The notes under the pieces are model-generated. The model did no database searches, was not told the DNA's origin, and saw only the letters and a program-made list of their open reading frames with translations. Shown piece after piece: positions 1-11,619 of a stretch of 64,000 nucleotides of DNA. The stretch comes from Galaxea fascicularis (taxonomy: Eukaryota; Cnidaria; Anthozoa; Scleractinia; Euphylliidae). Location: positions 11,416,895 through 11,480,894 of the forward strand of contig OX419336.1 in the NCBI GenBank assembly GCA_948470475.1, given 5' to 3'. The position numbers and the translations under genes were made by a program. How positions within the stretch are numbered: the stretch's first letter is position 1; every line of letters starts with the position of its first letter.

Positions 1-69
1 TGAAGCGGTGGTTAAAGTGCAGGGGATTGCAATTGAGCGGAAAAAGACATGAGCTACTGAAACGTGTGA

Positions 70-510
70 GCAACTGTATCAAAAGCGGGAATCATCACGG
101 CCGGATATTCAGAAACAGAAACTACATTCCTGGATACTGTAGTCTATAAAGGCAACAGATTCGCCACTGAATCAGTGCTCGATATACACACTCACTACAA
201 AGCTACAGAGACACCCCAGTACACACATTTCTCCTCGTGCAACCCACCAGGAGTAAAAAGAGATGTCATCAAAGGAGAGGCCCTCAGGCTTCTCTGTAGA
301 AACTCTACAAAAGCAACATTCGAAGAAAAAATCAAACATTTCGAATCACGACTTATTGAGAGAGGCTACCCAAAAAATCTAGTGCAGAGAATTTTCTCAG
401 AAGTGATCTTTGCGAATAGAAAACAGGCCCTCCAACAAAAACCTCACGAAAACAAAAGAATCTTGCCTTTTGTCACGCAATATCACCCATCAGTTACTAA
501 CAAAGACTAA
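70..510 (+). pseudogene. Penelope-like retroelement, 3' end of the reverse transcriptase ORF (fragment)
   Basis: An open frame from about base 70 to the stop at 508-510 reads as the C-terminal part of a Penelope-like element polyprotein. Visible landmarks are TTFLDTVVYKG at 121-153, then HFSSCNPPGVKR, KGEALRLL, a 'FESRLIERGYP' stretch and LPFVTQYHPSV near the end. These phrases are typical of the thumb and linker region after the reverse transcriptase core in animal Penelope-like elements. The frame is closed upstream by a TGA at 67-69, and the core catalytic motifs and the GIY-YIG endonuclease are not in the window. I read it as a truncated, dead copy lying upstream of or within an intron of TTI1. 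The family assignment is by remembered similarity. Confidence 0.75.
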
Positions 511-606
511 TGGAAAACTGGCATTTAATAGAACGACAACCATTGCTCCTACAAAAGAGGCAGGTCCCTTAAAGATATACTCGTGAGAGCAAAACTCTAT
601 CGTCGG

Positions 607-936
607 CTAAAACACGCACGTGAGAGTCGCGCAGGCCGCTCGTCCTGCTTGTTTCGGTGTGAGATTTGCTTTGAGCGGGTCTGGAAACTCATCTGAGGGA
701 CCTTTTCCTCCGGGCCAGTGAAGAGCACAAATGTACGTGTTTTTGTTGACGTTTTTCTCCGTTAAGAATTCCCGTGAACACGCCACTAACCAACGCTTGC
801 ACTTTGCCGGTCTCGGGAAAGGTATGAATACTTTCTGCCTCGATTTCTCCATCTCTTTTAGTGATTCCGGCCATTTTTCTGGATATCTTGAGTCTGTTTT
901 GCACTCACCCCAACAGCAGTGTCTGGTGCCTACCAT
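607..936 (-). CDS. THAP-type zinc finger protein, possible first exon or gene fragment
   Basis: A 109-residue open frame begins [15 protein letters not shown] and carries the C2CH pattern of a THAP DNA-binding domain: an N-terminal C-x4-C (WGEC), a basic tryptophan-containing segment ([11 protein letters not shown]), then ICALHW giving the C-x2-H pair, followed by a PDPLKANL segment in the place of the AVPTIF-like box. The domain fills about residues 1-95, near the usual ~90. THAP domains bind DNA in nuclear regulators and in P-element-like transposases. No transposase or coiled coil follows before the stop at 607-609, so this is either a first exon with unseen downstream exons to the left, a short THAP protein, or a transposon remnant. 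It points away from TTI1. Confidence 0.6.
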   Translation of the reverse strand: MVGTRHCCWGECKTDSRYPEKWPESLKEMEKSRQKVFIPFPRPAKCKRWLVACSREFLTEKNVNKNTYICALHWPGGKGPSDEFPDPLKANLTPKQAGRAACATLTCVF

Positions 937-1473
937 TTCTCTTGTTTCTAGACTGATAAACCGAAGAGTTGACTAAAATTTTCGCTTTTAGGATCACAAC
1001 CGCAGCTCCCGCTCTTACATTTGCTTTGTTTTAGTCGCAATGTTTGTCTGACTCTGTGCGGGGGGTCTGATGGGATCTCACATTGACAAATCTATTTTTA
1101 GTAATAGTGCGCTTCGCTATTAGCATCTCACATGAGGGTAGTAGTGACAACTTGCCTTTGAGTGGTACAGGCATGGTACCACCCTTTAACCACCATGTCC
1201 TGTGGGGTGCTGCTTGAATCGAAGATTTTTACTCAGGCCATAAGGCCACAAGTCAAGAAATGGTCTTTGTTGTGTTAGTTGTCACATTGCAAATTTCCAG
1301 TGTGTTTACGTAGTTATGGGTTAGTGTTGCACTGTACACAAAGGTTTTGCTGGCTGTCTTTTATTTTGTCAGCTTCTCAGTACATCACATTTTTTATGGT
1401 TGGACTTAACCCATCACAGGATATCTGAAGCAAAATGGAGTGTCACTTATTTTCATGGATCTGTTTGTTGTAG
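937..1473. other. Non-coding stretch between the THAP ORF and the first visible TTI1 exon
   Basis: I see no gene or clear repeat here. It is probably intron of TTI1, because the exon starting at 1474 is internal to the protein. Confidence 0.4.
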
Positions 1474-4400
1474 GTTCTAGAGTTTGAAGTTGGTGATGTG
1501 GGAATTGTCGAAGAACGCACCCCATCTTTATCTGAAACAGCCATGCCGCCCTCTGAAACACAGGGAGAAAATCCGATGTCCTATCCAGCAAAACAGTTTG
1601 CCGCCAGCAGGTATCCAAAGTACCGCTTCAAGCATTTCACAGATGAGAAAGTTAAGGTGGCCATTAACCAAATCTGTCACACACTTGGTTACTATGGAAA
1701 CCTTTCTCTTCTGACAGACCACTTCCTGGACTTGTTTCGTGAGTCTAAGCTTTACCAGAAGCAAGCTGTTTATATCCTGAGTGAAATTGTTGTGGGCTTT
1801 TCTAGAGGAACACTTGACAACCCTTATCGCTTGAGAGGTAAAGCAAAATACCTAAAATTAAAGTAGTGATTTTGTAGTGTACTGCAAGAGGATTATAATT
1901 TGTGATTTTTATTACTTAATGTCTTTGGTTAAAGGTGCTGAAACAGCAAACAGTGAATTCAGAAATGAAGGTGCAAAAATTGAGGTGGTGCAGAACATTG
2001 TTGATCTTTTGATCATGGAGTATATTTCTGATGCTAACTGGAACCTCATCACATCAAATCCTCCAGCCTCACACAAAGCCATGTCATCAAATCCTCAAGA
2101 TTTCCTCTCAAGGAAGATGGAAACCAAGCAGGTCAAAGCAGTTCCCTTTGAAGTCTTGAACAGCAATATTCAACTCAGTTGCTTGCTGCTGGAAGCAATT
2201 GGTGTGTTTTCAAAAGTGAGCTCATCACAGTTTGATTGTCACTTGATAAAAGTTCTGTACCCTGTAATGGTGAAGCTGGGTGATGAAAATGCTGCCATCA
2301 GTTGCTCTGCTTATGAGACTCTGGTTAACATTTGTCAGAGCTGCAATTATGCATCAGTGGATGAACTCATTGCAAGAAATGCTGACTACTTAGTGAATTC
2401 AATATCATTGGATTTCAAGTATGTGTTCATGAATCACAGAGCGCCGTGTGTGTTGAGGGTGATGATACAGTATAGTAACTCTGGTATCCTGTCCATTATT
2501 GAGGACACTCTTATGGATATGTTTTCTGTGATTGATCTTTATCCCAATGAGCTATTGTACGTCTTAATCAAGGTACTGAATGTACTGGTCCAGATGATCA
2601 AGAAGTGGTTTCCAGTGCCAGTCAGAGAAACAATTACTTGTACTGAAGAGGCTAAAGCTGAGGTACATGTCTATTATTAATTTTCTTGCTTTTACCTAAA
2701 GGTCCAGGGACAAGGGGTATAATATTTATAATTAGTAGCTTGCTGGTGGGTTGTTCAGTACTATTTTACCACAATGTTAGAATGTGTAATCAAATGGTGA
2801 CAAGTGAAATTAGGGAGTAATTTCACGCATGTTTTGTCCAAATTCTAATAATTTCTTGAGCCTTTAGGCGAGGGAAATTATTAGAATTTTGACATAACGC
2901 AAGTGAAATTATTCCTACACTCACAATCATGGGTTTTTTACTTGTTTATTGTATCAAGAACTCCACACATTGAAATGTTTAAAGCATACTTTTGGCTAGA
3001 AGTTCACAATTGTTTGAATTTTTTGACAAAAAGCCCTTTGAAATCCTTCTTGCTGTTTACAAAATATTTCAAAGTTGAGTCAACTGTCAAATCTTTGTTA
3101 CATGTTTTGCTATAATTCGTCATGAATGAACTGAAAACGGCACCCGTGTAAAATGCTCCTAAAATCTGTTCGCGGTCATCTGTGTATTTGTCTCTGTGTG
3201 AACACATTTTGAATATAAATTGTTGTTAAAAGTATATTATATGGCCAAAGCAAACTGGGCTAGATGAAATTCAAGTGAAAATGTACAAGAGCTTGTAAGC
3301 ATATCCATAACATCTTTGAACCTGGAGCGCCATCATGACACAAAACGTTGCCATGGCAATTTTGTAATTTCACATGTGAAATTATAAATTAACTCTGAAA
3401 TTTCGTGCCAAAATTAAGGAGTAATTTCCCTTTGTATTGTACTTCAAAAGTTAGCGAAAGCCCTAACTTCAACAAGTAGCTCCTTTTAGTTATGGATACA
3501 TAGTACTCTCACTCTTAACTCTGGGTGAGTCATGTTGGCCGACCATTGATCAACATATTAATGATTCCACCTCACTCTGTAGATGACAAAGTGTTACACG
3601 TACAGTCCCAGCTGGGTCTGTGTGTAACCAAAGTGGGAAAATGCTAGGACTGCATCACAGTATTGTTCATGCCAGCAGTCAGCTACAACACTCCTGGTTT
3701 TATTCTTCTTTAACACCAACTTGCCTTCCATTTATTGAATGAACATGGCAGCTTAAAATTTTAGCGTTCACTCATCCCAAAGACACATCATTTTCAGAAG
3801 CTTTCAGTTCTACATTACTTCTAGCATGTTGACAGCTGGAATCAATTCGGAAAGAAAATGTTTCGTGTTAAGCGAGAAGTTGCTTAATTTCTATTTGCAC
3901 CATTTCACCTAGAAACCAATCAGCTTCTATCCAGGTGGGACACAATCTGAACAAGATGGAAAAGAGGCAAATCTCTCAGCAGAAGAGATCCAGCAATTTT
4001 TCTTGGATTATCACAAACGAAAGCAACAGTCCTTAGGATATCTGGATGCTGATGATTCTGGGGAGGTGACAAAAGAACCTGATTGGGGTGGCGAGGAGCA
4101 AGCATTTGAGCCAGACAAGAAACCCGAAATACCCAGACATGTGAAGTATGTCACACAGGTTAGTGAGTCTTGTGTAATAATAATGGTACGACTTGTAGAA
4201 AATTTTCTGGAGTTAATAATTCTTTGTTCTCTCAAGTTGGTGAATTTTTTAAGGGTAGGAAATCAGAAAAAATGTACAGTCTGAAAAAAGTAAACAATAT
4301 GTTGTAAGCAATTTTAATTATCACATCTAAAAAGTATATTTAAGGTGGATGACTACAGTTTTTTTCTGCTACCAGCGGTTTACGCGCACTTGAAGTTCAA

Positions 4401-7400
4401 GGTAGAGCCGTTTGAACCAATCATGGAAACACCTTTTTCAAAAACAGAACGTAGACTTTTTAAAACGTCGCATCCATTGCCAAAATATGTATTATGGGAT
4501 GTTCAAGAAGCGTTTTTAAGTAATAGGGGGAGGGGTAGAAAATAGACCGATCTGTGGTGTTTTCCTCAAAATCTAGCCATACTACCCCATCTAAAAATTT
4601 CAGGATTTAAAATATGGATAAAAAGAAGCATTTATAGAGAAGAACACAAAAATCTGTTGGGCAGAATTATGGCAATTGGCAAAAATGTTGAATTTTGTCT
4701 ATTTTTAAAAGTAATAAAATTCTGTCTGACAGATTTTTTTGGAAAAAAAAATGTACATCTCCAGCTGACAGAAATTGTTGGAAAAAAGTGTACATCTCCA
4801 TTTTGGCGTATTTTGGCAGGTACAAAAATTTGAACATAGGTTGCACGGCTAGGAAAATGGATTTTTTCAGTATTTATGTGACCTCCATTGTGAAAGGCAT
4901 TGTGCATGCATTTGCCAGAGAAGACCCAACTGCTCTGAGGGCATACGCACACTCTCCACTCCACAACCCTGTGTGTTGAGTTATAATATAGCTTGCATAG
5001 CAAAAAAAACTGTAGTAAGCCACCTTAATCCTTGAAAAAAATTATAAAAAATTGCTTCTTGTGTTTTCAGAAAACAAAAAGTTCCCCCAGTATTCTTCAA
5101 CTGTGGATTCTACTGCAATGAGCTGTTCCAGAAAATATCCATTCCGGTACCTTCCCCATGGAAGGTCATTGGAAATTCCACGGGGGAGGGGATGGCAAAA
5201 GCAAGTTTTAAAAGAAAAATATGGAGCAAAACTGGAATTTCTGTAGGGGTGGGGGGGTTTAAGCCCCGAACAAAAACCTTCTGTGGGGGGTATATCATGG
5301 GTATTATCTGGAACCACACAATGTTCATTTTCAATCATCATAATCAATCATAATAATTTTTATTGGAATTCTGTTCAAAGGGAAAAGCTGCAATGTTATT
5401 TTTGAAATGAGGTTGTGTTACTAATTTGGTAATGTGTGTTTATAGGTACTGGAAAAATGTGTTCATTTCCTGTCATCAAAGTCTCCATCGCTACGGCTCC
5501 TTGTGCTAGACACTATTGAGACTGGTGTCCAAGCTATCAGCCAATCAGAGGACCAGCTTCTTCCAGAGATTCACAGATTGTGGCCGCCAATGGTCAAGAG
5601 ATTCACAGATGATGAACAAGTAATCATACCCACGACCAACCCTTGACATGACCACCATCTCATTATTTTCTCCTTCTGGTGTAACTGCTTAATTAACTAT
5701 ACACATTATGAGAAAGAGGCAAATAATCACCAAAGACAAAATGCCAAATAATTAAAAAAATCTCTCCATGATTGTGATAACAAATGTATGTCAAGCAGTG
5801 AGGGGAATATAGCCTTTGATATTAGAGCTTCAATGGTGAATTATCTGACAAACTTTTTTGTACAGTAAGTAAAACCCTTTATTCTAGTACATGTTAAAAA
5901 CAGCATGGAAACAATGTTGGTGTTGAGGAGCATTTTCTTAAAATGGAAACCACGCCCATTAAAAACTGTAGTAATTCCTGCCTCAGAACGAATCTGAGAT
6001 TTTGTTTTTCTTTATCTGTTTGTTCATCACACAGGTGGTAGCCATTAAAGCTGTGAATGTGCTTTGTACAATGGCTGAAGCATCGGGTAGTTTCATGCAG
6101 CGTCGTGTTATAAAAGATGTAATTCCTTCCATGACTAAGTTCCTGGAAAAGCAGGCACCAGTCAGTATCAAAGCAGGCCCAGTCTATTCTCATTCCCAGG
6201 CCTTCAAACTGCAACTGACTATGTTGAAGAGCTTGGGTCGCCTGTGCAGACAGTTGGAGATTAGTGATGCAAACCTTAGCTCTGTGGTGTGGGTCTGTAG
6301 TCAGTATCTCAGCTGTCGGCAACCCAGTGAATTGCAACAGGTTAGTGAAATAAAAATAGGTGTTACATAGGTAGCAGCCGTTTTTTCCAGGAACAGAACG
6401 AGGGGATTGCAAAAGTAATAAAGTCTGACTTTGTTTTCACTGAGTTAGAATCAGGAGCCTATCACTAGGAGCGTACAACTGCCCTGTATTCGTGTCACGG
6501 CGTTTTCACAGACCGATCTATTTTTAGATTGAATTTGCCGCGAATATGGGACTCCCGCAGGAGCCCCAATGACCAATCACAATGCTCCATTGTCCCCATT
6601 CTCTCGTGCGAAACTTTTTCTTGGACTTTCTTTTGTTCTACAGTTTGTCTGCGAAGCTGAGAAACTTTAGAACAAAAGAAAGGTGATGATGATGCGGTAT
6701 CACGTGCACCGAAATTTCCCTTTTCGCGGAAAAAGATAGTCTAAAAATAAATCGGTCTGTAACAGTGCCTTGACATAGGCTTAGGGCCCGATTACATGGC
6801 GAATTTCAGCCCGGTCAACCGGGCTGAAATTTTGTTGCGATTACATGACGAACTTCAGCCTGGGCTGAAATATTAACTTTTCCTTCCTACTAGCAGCAGC
6901 CATCTTGTTTCCTGGAAAACAAAATCACTGCGCATGTCCGAGCTCACTATTCAGCCCGGGCTGAAATTCCGTTTCGATTACATGAGATTTTTTCAGATTT
7001 TCTGGCCCGTTTGCCCGGGCTGAAAATCCTAGCCCGGTTTGAGCAAACCGCGCTAGAATTTTCAGCCCGGGCTGAAATGCGCCCCGGGCTGAATCACTCT
7101 ACGTGTAATCGACAATTTGATTTTAGGAGGATTTGTTTCAGAAGCCGGGCTGAAATTCGCCATGTAATCGGGCCCTTAGTATGGGAGTTGTACGCTCCCG
7201 GTGATGGGCTCCTGGTTAGAATTCAATATTTGATCCACTGCACAGCTGACGACCAACCCTTGATGTGTCTGAAAGTCAGCGTATGAAATTTGGTGAACTA
7301 AAAATTAAAACTTACGGTATCCTGTATGTCATTACAACACACACAAAATTTAATTCTTTCTTGAGAAGTAAGATTTACAAATAAGGTGACATTCCCTCCC

Positions 7401-7808
7401 TTTCTTCTCTCCGCCACCCCCACCCCATCACTTTCCCCTTTTGATCATTCACTGTTTGATAATGTTAAAACTACCTTCTACTGGTCTGGGTATGCTTTCA
7501 AAGCTGGCAAGGGGAGATAAGGGAAAAAGCGGTTTGGGAGTTTGAGGCCTGCTTCAAAATCATCAGGTGGCATTGTTTAAAGGACATGCGTTTTTCCTCG
7601 TTTTCTATTATCCCAGGTGGCTGTAGATGCATTTAAAGACTTTGCATCCGTGGAACCTGACCTGATCTGGCTGAGCTTAAATGACTTACACTGCCCAGGC
7701 CAACTCACTCCGCCACACGAGACATTGAAACCGGTAAAACTGGCAGGAGTTGGTTCTCAGAGTAAAGAATATGCTAAGAATGTCGACATTCTGCTGTCAA
7801 TGATGTGA
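1474..7808 (+). CDS. TTI1: TELO2-interacting protein 1 (TTI1), C-terminal part, six exons
   Basis: TTI1 is a HEAT-repeat subunit of the TELO2-TTI1-TTI2 co-chaperone that works with HSP90 to fold and stabilise PIKK kinases such as mTOR, ATM and ATR. Exons are 1474-1837, 1935-2662, 3913-4158, 5446-5619, 6035-6340 and 7617-7808, with TGA at 7806-7808. All have AG/GT borders and the sum is exactly 670 codons. Diagnostic stretches are KQAVYILSEIVVGFSRG, KAGPVYSHSQAFKLQL and, near the end, WLSLNDLHCPGQLTPPH, which match the conserved C-terminal half of animal TTI1. The human protein is about 1,090 residues, so roughly 400 N-terminal residues must be encoded left of the window. An AATAAA sits at 7872-7877, a plausible polyadenylation signal. 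Introns 2, 3 and 5 carry mobile elements. Confidence 0.92.
2803..3431. repeat. Probable MITE-like repeat in TTI1 intron 2
   Basis: Motifs around GAAATTAGGGAGTAATTTC at 2807-2825 recur in related form at 3367-3431 (GTGAAATTATAAATT, AATTAAGGAGTAATTTCC). The intervening part has an internal inverted motif (CAAATTCTAATAATTTC at 2840-2856 against GAAATTATTAGAATTTTG at 2875-2892). The ends are poorly defined. Confidence 0.4.
4340..5028 (+). mobile_element. TTAA-ended terminal-inverted-repeat element in TTI1 intron 3
   Basis: The left end TTAAGGTGG followed by ACTACAGTTTTTTT is matched at the right by its reverse complement, AAAAACTGTAGTAAGCC then ACCTTAA. Ending on TTAA at both sides suggests a TTAA target duplication, as in Kolobok or piggyBac elements. 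No transposase is encoded, so it is a non-autonomous copy of about 690 bp. Related ends occur at 18403-18474 and 18565-18662. Confidence 0.7.
5115..5345 (+). repeat. Dispersed repeat, G-rich, related to 18815-19165
   Basis: The block shares GGAAATTCCA, ATATGGAGC, CAAAAACCTTCTGT and ATTATCTGGAAC with the region around 18820-19155, with the first three in inverse orientation there. It lies next to the TTAA-type element in both places. No coding content is recognised. Confidence 0.5.
6507..6762. repeat. Inner inverted-repeat element with ACAGACCGAT ends
   Basis: ACAGACCGATCTATTTTTAG at 6508-6527 is matched by the inverse CTAAAAATAAATCGGTCTGT at 6741-6760. A related sequence, AAAATAGACCGATCTGTG, appears at about 4540 near the TTAA-type element. 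Confidence 0.6.
6784..7175. mobile_element. Harbinger-like MITE with TTA target duplication and internal palindromes
   Basis: The ends GGGCCCGATTACATGGCGAA and its inverse TTCGCCATGTAATCGGGCCC are perfect inverted repeats, extended by AATTTCAGCCCGG. They are flanked by TTA at 6781-6783 and 7176-7178, the duplication expected for PIF/Harbinger insertions. The 392-bp body repeats the palindrome CAGCCCGGGCTG several times together with GATTACATG. It encodes nothing. Confidence 0.8.
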
Positions 7809-8672
7809 CGACAGTAGCAGAGGATCTACTTCATTAGGAACACCACATTCGTGGAAGGCGGAGCAAAGAGGAATAAACGAGGAGGATCGGGCGCCAAGAG
7901 AGCTGTTACAACGCGCCCTCCTCTCGCTTCGCGCGAGCTTTGGATGACGTTTTTGTTCGAGTACTTGGGAGCTTGAAATTAAACCGCGGGTAGAATTAAA
8001 GTGGGGGAACAGCTAGGCTTGGCTACTAGGCTAGCTTAGAGGTTTTCTTTTTCGGGGAGTTAAAAGAGGCGTAAAACCCAGCGAACGACTTAAAGCAAAC
8101 CTGACAAGAGGCTTTTGCTCCTTCTTTATTTGAAACTTTTCCAGGCTTCGCGTGGTCGTATTCCTACACTTCTACACTTCTTTCTGCCCATTTGCCCGAA
8201 CTGCAGGGAATTGTGTAACATTTAAAAACATATTTTCGCAGTGGCATTGAAACGTCTTTTTTTCGCCTCAGAGTTTGCCCGTTCTCATAAACGATAACGT
8301 AATGAATCGATTTAAGCGCCATCGCGTGATTCCCTTACTGAAAACAGCTTGTCAAAGCTGTGGACTATAATGAAGACTCGAAGATAACAACAACAACAAC
8401 AATTTATCTTATTAGAATGAGTCAATACTTTGCATTTCTCTACAACTCCCAGGTAGCTTAAGCTAGTCGAGGCGGGTTGTGCTTACAATTAAAAATACAT
8501 CTTAAACAATAAACGGTTATTGACAAGTAGTTTCATCGATAGATTCAGTTTTAAATTCATAAATTACCGAATTACTAGAGAAAAAAGAGTAGATTGAGGG
8601 AGAGAAATCTCATAATAGCCGGAGTAATGACGGAAATATGTTAACTATCGTTAGATGTTCTTACTGTTTAAG
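7809..8672. other. TTI1 3' UTR and downstream intergenic sequence
   Basis: The AATAAA at 7872-7877 lies here. A short (AAC)n run occurs at about 8388-8402. No gene is recognised. Confidence 0.5.
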
Positions 8673-9101
8673 GAGGGTGCTAATGGGGTTACCTAGTTAT
8701 CAGTTAACTACTAATTTTTCGGCCAATTGTCAGTTAACTACTATATTTTTTTGGCCAATTGTCAGTTAACTACTAATTTTTGTTAACTATTAACGTTCAT
8801 TTTCTTACAGCGAAAAATATTGCATCATGACCCGAATTTTCTTTACTTCAGCACGCCAATCAGTCTTGGGGGTCGGACTTTACTAAAACCAAGGTATAAA
8901 TTGTCAATTTACGCAGCGGGACAGGTAAAGGTCACGAAATAGCTTCGCCGCTAGGAAAAAACCTTTGTTGCTTTTATTAACAACAACAATCGTATTCAGT
9001 ATAATAATAGAATGTCACTTAACTGTTAACTTTTCATTTATCAGTTAACTACTAATTTTTGGGCCAGTTGTCAGTTAACTGTTAACCCCATTAGCACCCT
9101 C
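8673..9101. mobile_element. Non-autonomous element with GAGGGTGCTAATGGGGTTA ends and internal repeats
   Basis: GAGGGTGCTAATGGGGTTA at the left is matched by TTAACCCCATTAGCACCCTC at the right. TTTAAG flanks both ends (8667-8672 and 9102-9107), a 6-bp target duplication. Inside, the motif TCAGTTAACTACTAATTTTT with GGCCAATTG is repeated near both ends, so the sub-terminal regions are themselves tandem and inverted repeats. Confidence 0.75.
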
Positions 9102-9852
9102 TTTAAGTTGCTGTTGTTGTTTACGTAATGTACGTTTCTACAAAAAGACAATTAAATATAGCGCTCAACGTGCTGCGTCCTTGTGAATTCATTTGTGGCT
9201 TCCAAACGAGATATTTGCACCCGAAAACCCCATAAGGTATTAGATCTCACAGGTTGTCACGGTAAATGTAAACATTCGAGAGGAAGGTATGTTGATTGGC
9301 ATACAGGCAGACCAAACTCAAGAGTGCTAGCAGCTGCATTCTGGGCAGGCGAGTGGGCGCGCGAAAACTCCGAAAGAAGAGCGAGCCGACGGGCCTTGGG
9401 AGAGAGAGCCTCCCTCAGTCTCCTTTCTCGTCCTCGTTCCAGTCCCGCCCTCTTGAGGGATTGCTCGCCTTTACGTAAGCACTAGTTCCACAAACATTCC
9501 CAGCGACCATAGGGATACAGAATTTTACTGAGTACTTTGTGCCGACGTTGCGTGTGGAATAAACTATTTTAGTTTCCGAACATGAAACAAGGCTAAACAC
9601 CGACTTTTGTTCAATAATAAACAATTATTATACATTGAACTCGCTATATCTTTTCTGGTTGACCGAAAGCGTACAGTGAATTTTCGAAATCAGCGCTTGT
9701 GATGTCATCTAGCTGCAGATTATACAATAATCATGTCGAGGACACTTAAGGTCACTGGTAATCTTGTCATGTATAGGTGCATGATTTCCAAGGATAATCA
9801 TGTCATGTTCGCGTGCTTTGTGTGGCTTGCCGTTGGTGAAGACGTTAAGATT
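9102..9852. other. Intergenic stretch without recognised gene
   Basis: Short open frames exist here (for example around 9183-9485) but none has a recognisable domain or convincing splice context. Confidence 0.4.
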
Positions 9853-10181
9853 AGAATGATATCGAGGCTGAAATATGCGAAATCTTAAACCCGAGGCTGA
9901 GATTTGGAAAATAATATAATTTTGTGTAGTGCAAATTTGTAAATACAATACTATTATATGTTTTTAACTAAACCGCATAAAATTCTTCCTTTTTATAAAC
10001 CTAGCCAAAACAAAAACAGTGCTAGTATCAGCCGTATGTTAGGTGTGTCATATCAGGCTCTATTATATCTCAGTCAGTACCCGCGCTGTGATTGGTCAAT
10101 TTTGCGAGCCGTATTCTCTTGTACGGCCCACTGAATTTTGAAAGATTATTTTCCCGTGCGCTCCACTAACCTCAGAAATAT

Positions 10182-10195
10182 AATAAATATCTTAC

Positions 10196-10239
<44 letters not shown>

Positions 10240-10358
10240 TTTTTTCCCATTGATTTATGGCCCGCGCGCTTAGTGCTTGGGTCATAAACGAACGGGAAAA
10301 AACTCGGTCCGTAACTTACAGTACAGACCTTGAACTCGGTTAGTAAGAGGTATTTATT
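10182..10358. repeat. Small fold-back repeat inside the large element
   Basis: AATAAATATCTTACTAACC with CGGTCCGTAC and AAGTTACGGA at 10182-10236 is inverted at 10306-10358 (TCCGTAACTT, AGTACAGACC, GGTTAGTAAGAGGTATTTATT broken by a few changes). Confidence 0.7.
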
Positions 10359-11033
10359 GGCTGCAGTCTAGCTCTAATCTAAGAATATAATTTTCAGCCT
10401 AAAATCGACAGAAAAATAAGAATATTCAGCCTTGGCCAGAAAAAAACAATTTTCTTATAAAAAAGAGTATTCCTTAATTCAATCCTTTCTTTCTTCTTCG
10501 CTTTCCTCTCTGTTGCTTGATGGCAGGTTGGTCTGCTGTCAATAGATGTCACCCACCATATTTTGTAAGATGGCAGTCAAATACTGATTTAATTCGTACA
10601 AGGCTATGAATGAGTGTGTGACAGCCAAAACATGTCGAAAGGTAATTGTGAGAGTCATGCACTTTAATCGCGCGTTTGGTGGGAATCATACGTTATCAGG
10701 GGTGAATGGTGGAGTCTGACCACTTCTTGCCATAATACACGCATTTTTATAAGAATATTGTTTCCTCGGCCCAGGCTGAATATTCTTATTTTTCTGCCGA
10801 TTTTAGGTTGAAAATATTCTTGTGTATATTCTTAGATTACGGCGTATGACATTTCCGTTTTACAATGTACAGTATTGGGCGTAGGTATGTATCAATTACA
10901 GTGGTTTGGTGTCTTGCAGAAATGTTATTAGTATTGAACATTCAGTTAATGCTAGTGCTGTTTTTTGGCAAGTTTTGCCGTTTACAAATAGGAAGAATTT
11001 TATACGGTTTAGTTAAAAACTTACTATGATTGT

Positions 11034-11338
11034 CAAATGAAGAATGATCGTCGCAGTTGTGATCGCAATTTTTGCAATTGCGTAAAGAAGCCTGAAAAAA
11101 TTCAGGACTTCAACGGGGATTGAACCAGTGACCTCGCGATTCCGGGTGCGATGCTCTACCAACTGAGTTATGAAGCCACTGGGAGCTGGTCAATTTTGGG
11201 TACATATGTTCCCATGAAAGCTATGTAAGTGAATAATACATATGAAAGAAATCATATGTGAACTGCGGATATGAAATCAAATGAAGAATGATCGTCGCAG
11301 TCGCACATATCTTTCATGGGAACATATGTACCCAAAAT

Positions 11339-11374
<36 letters not shown>

Positions 11375-11619
11375 CTGGTAGAGCATCGCACCCGGAATCG
11401 CGAGGTCACGGGTTCAAGAGCGTGCAGTGTCACTGGAATCTCAGCGCGTTTTTCAAAATTTGGTTTTAATTTGTTTTTGTTTTCCCCGTTGAAGTCCTGA
11501 ATTTTTTCAGGCTTCTTTACGCAATTGCAAAAATTGCGATCACAACTGCGACGACGACTGATCATTCTTCATTTCATATATCCGCAGTTCACATATGATT
11601 TCTTTCATATGCATTATTC
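11034..11619. mobile_element. Inverted pair of tRNA-derived SINEs inserted as one unit
   Basis: Two SINE copies lie head to head: minus-strand copy about 11034-11275 and plus-strand copy about 11276-11619. Each has a tRNA-like head with an A box (TAGCTCAGCTGGTAGAGCA at 11368-11386; inverse form around 11150-11170) and a B box (GGTTCAA), then a shared body with CCTGAATTTTTTCAGGCTTC and GATCACAACTGCGACGA. The whole is flanked by the 15-bp direct repeat ACTTACTATGATTGT at 11019-11033 and 11620-11634. The plus copy is disrupted after its B box by a 63-bp foreign piece at 11423-11485. Confidence 0.85.

Larger units (their letters stand above)
6452..7214. mobile_element. Outer fold-back element in TTI1 intron 5 containing nested elements
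   Basis: The left arm at 6452-6484 (CAGGAGCC, ATCAC, AGGAGCGTACAACT) is the near reverse complement of 7183-7214 (AGTTGTACGCTCC, GTGATGGGCTCCTG). Between the arms lie two further inverted-repeat units at 6507-6762 and 6784-7175. No transposase is seen. Confidence 0.65.

Noticed and set aside
4632..5003. 123-codon ORF on the minus strand in TTI1 intron 3
   Set aside because: It lies wholly within the TTAA-ended element and has no transposase motif.
5894..6412. 172-codon ORF on the minus strand
   Set aside because: It is the antisense shadow of the TTI1 exon at 6035-6340.
11100..11180. Functional tRNA gene
   Set aside because: Good A and B boxes, but the sequence is embedded in a SINE body found in two orientations, with a target duplication, and no proper acceptor stem.
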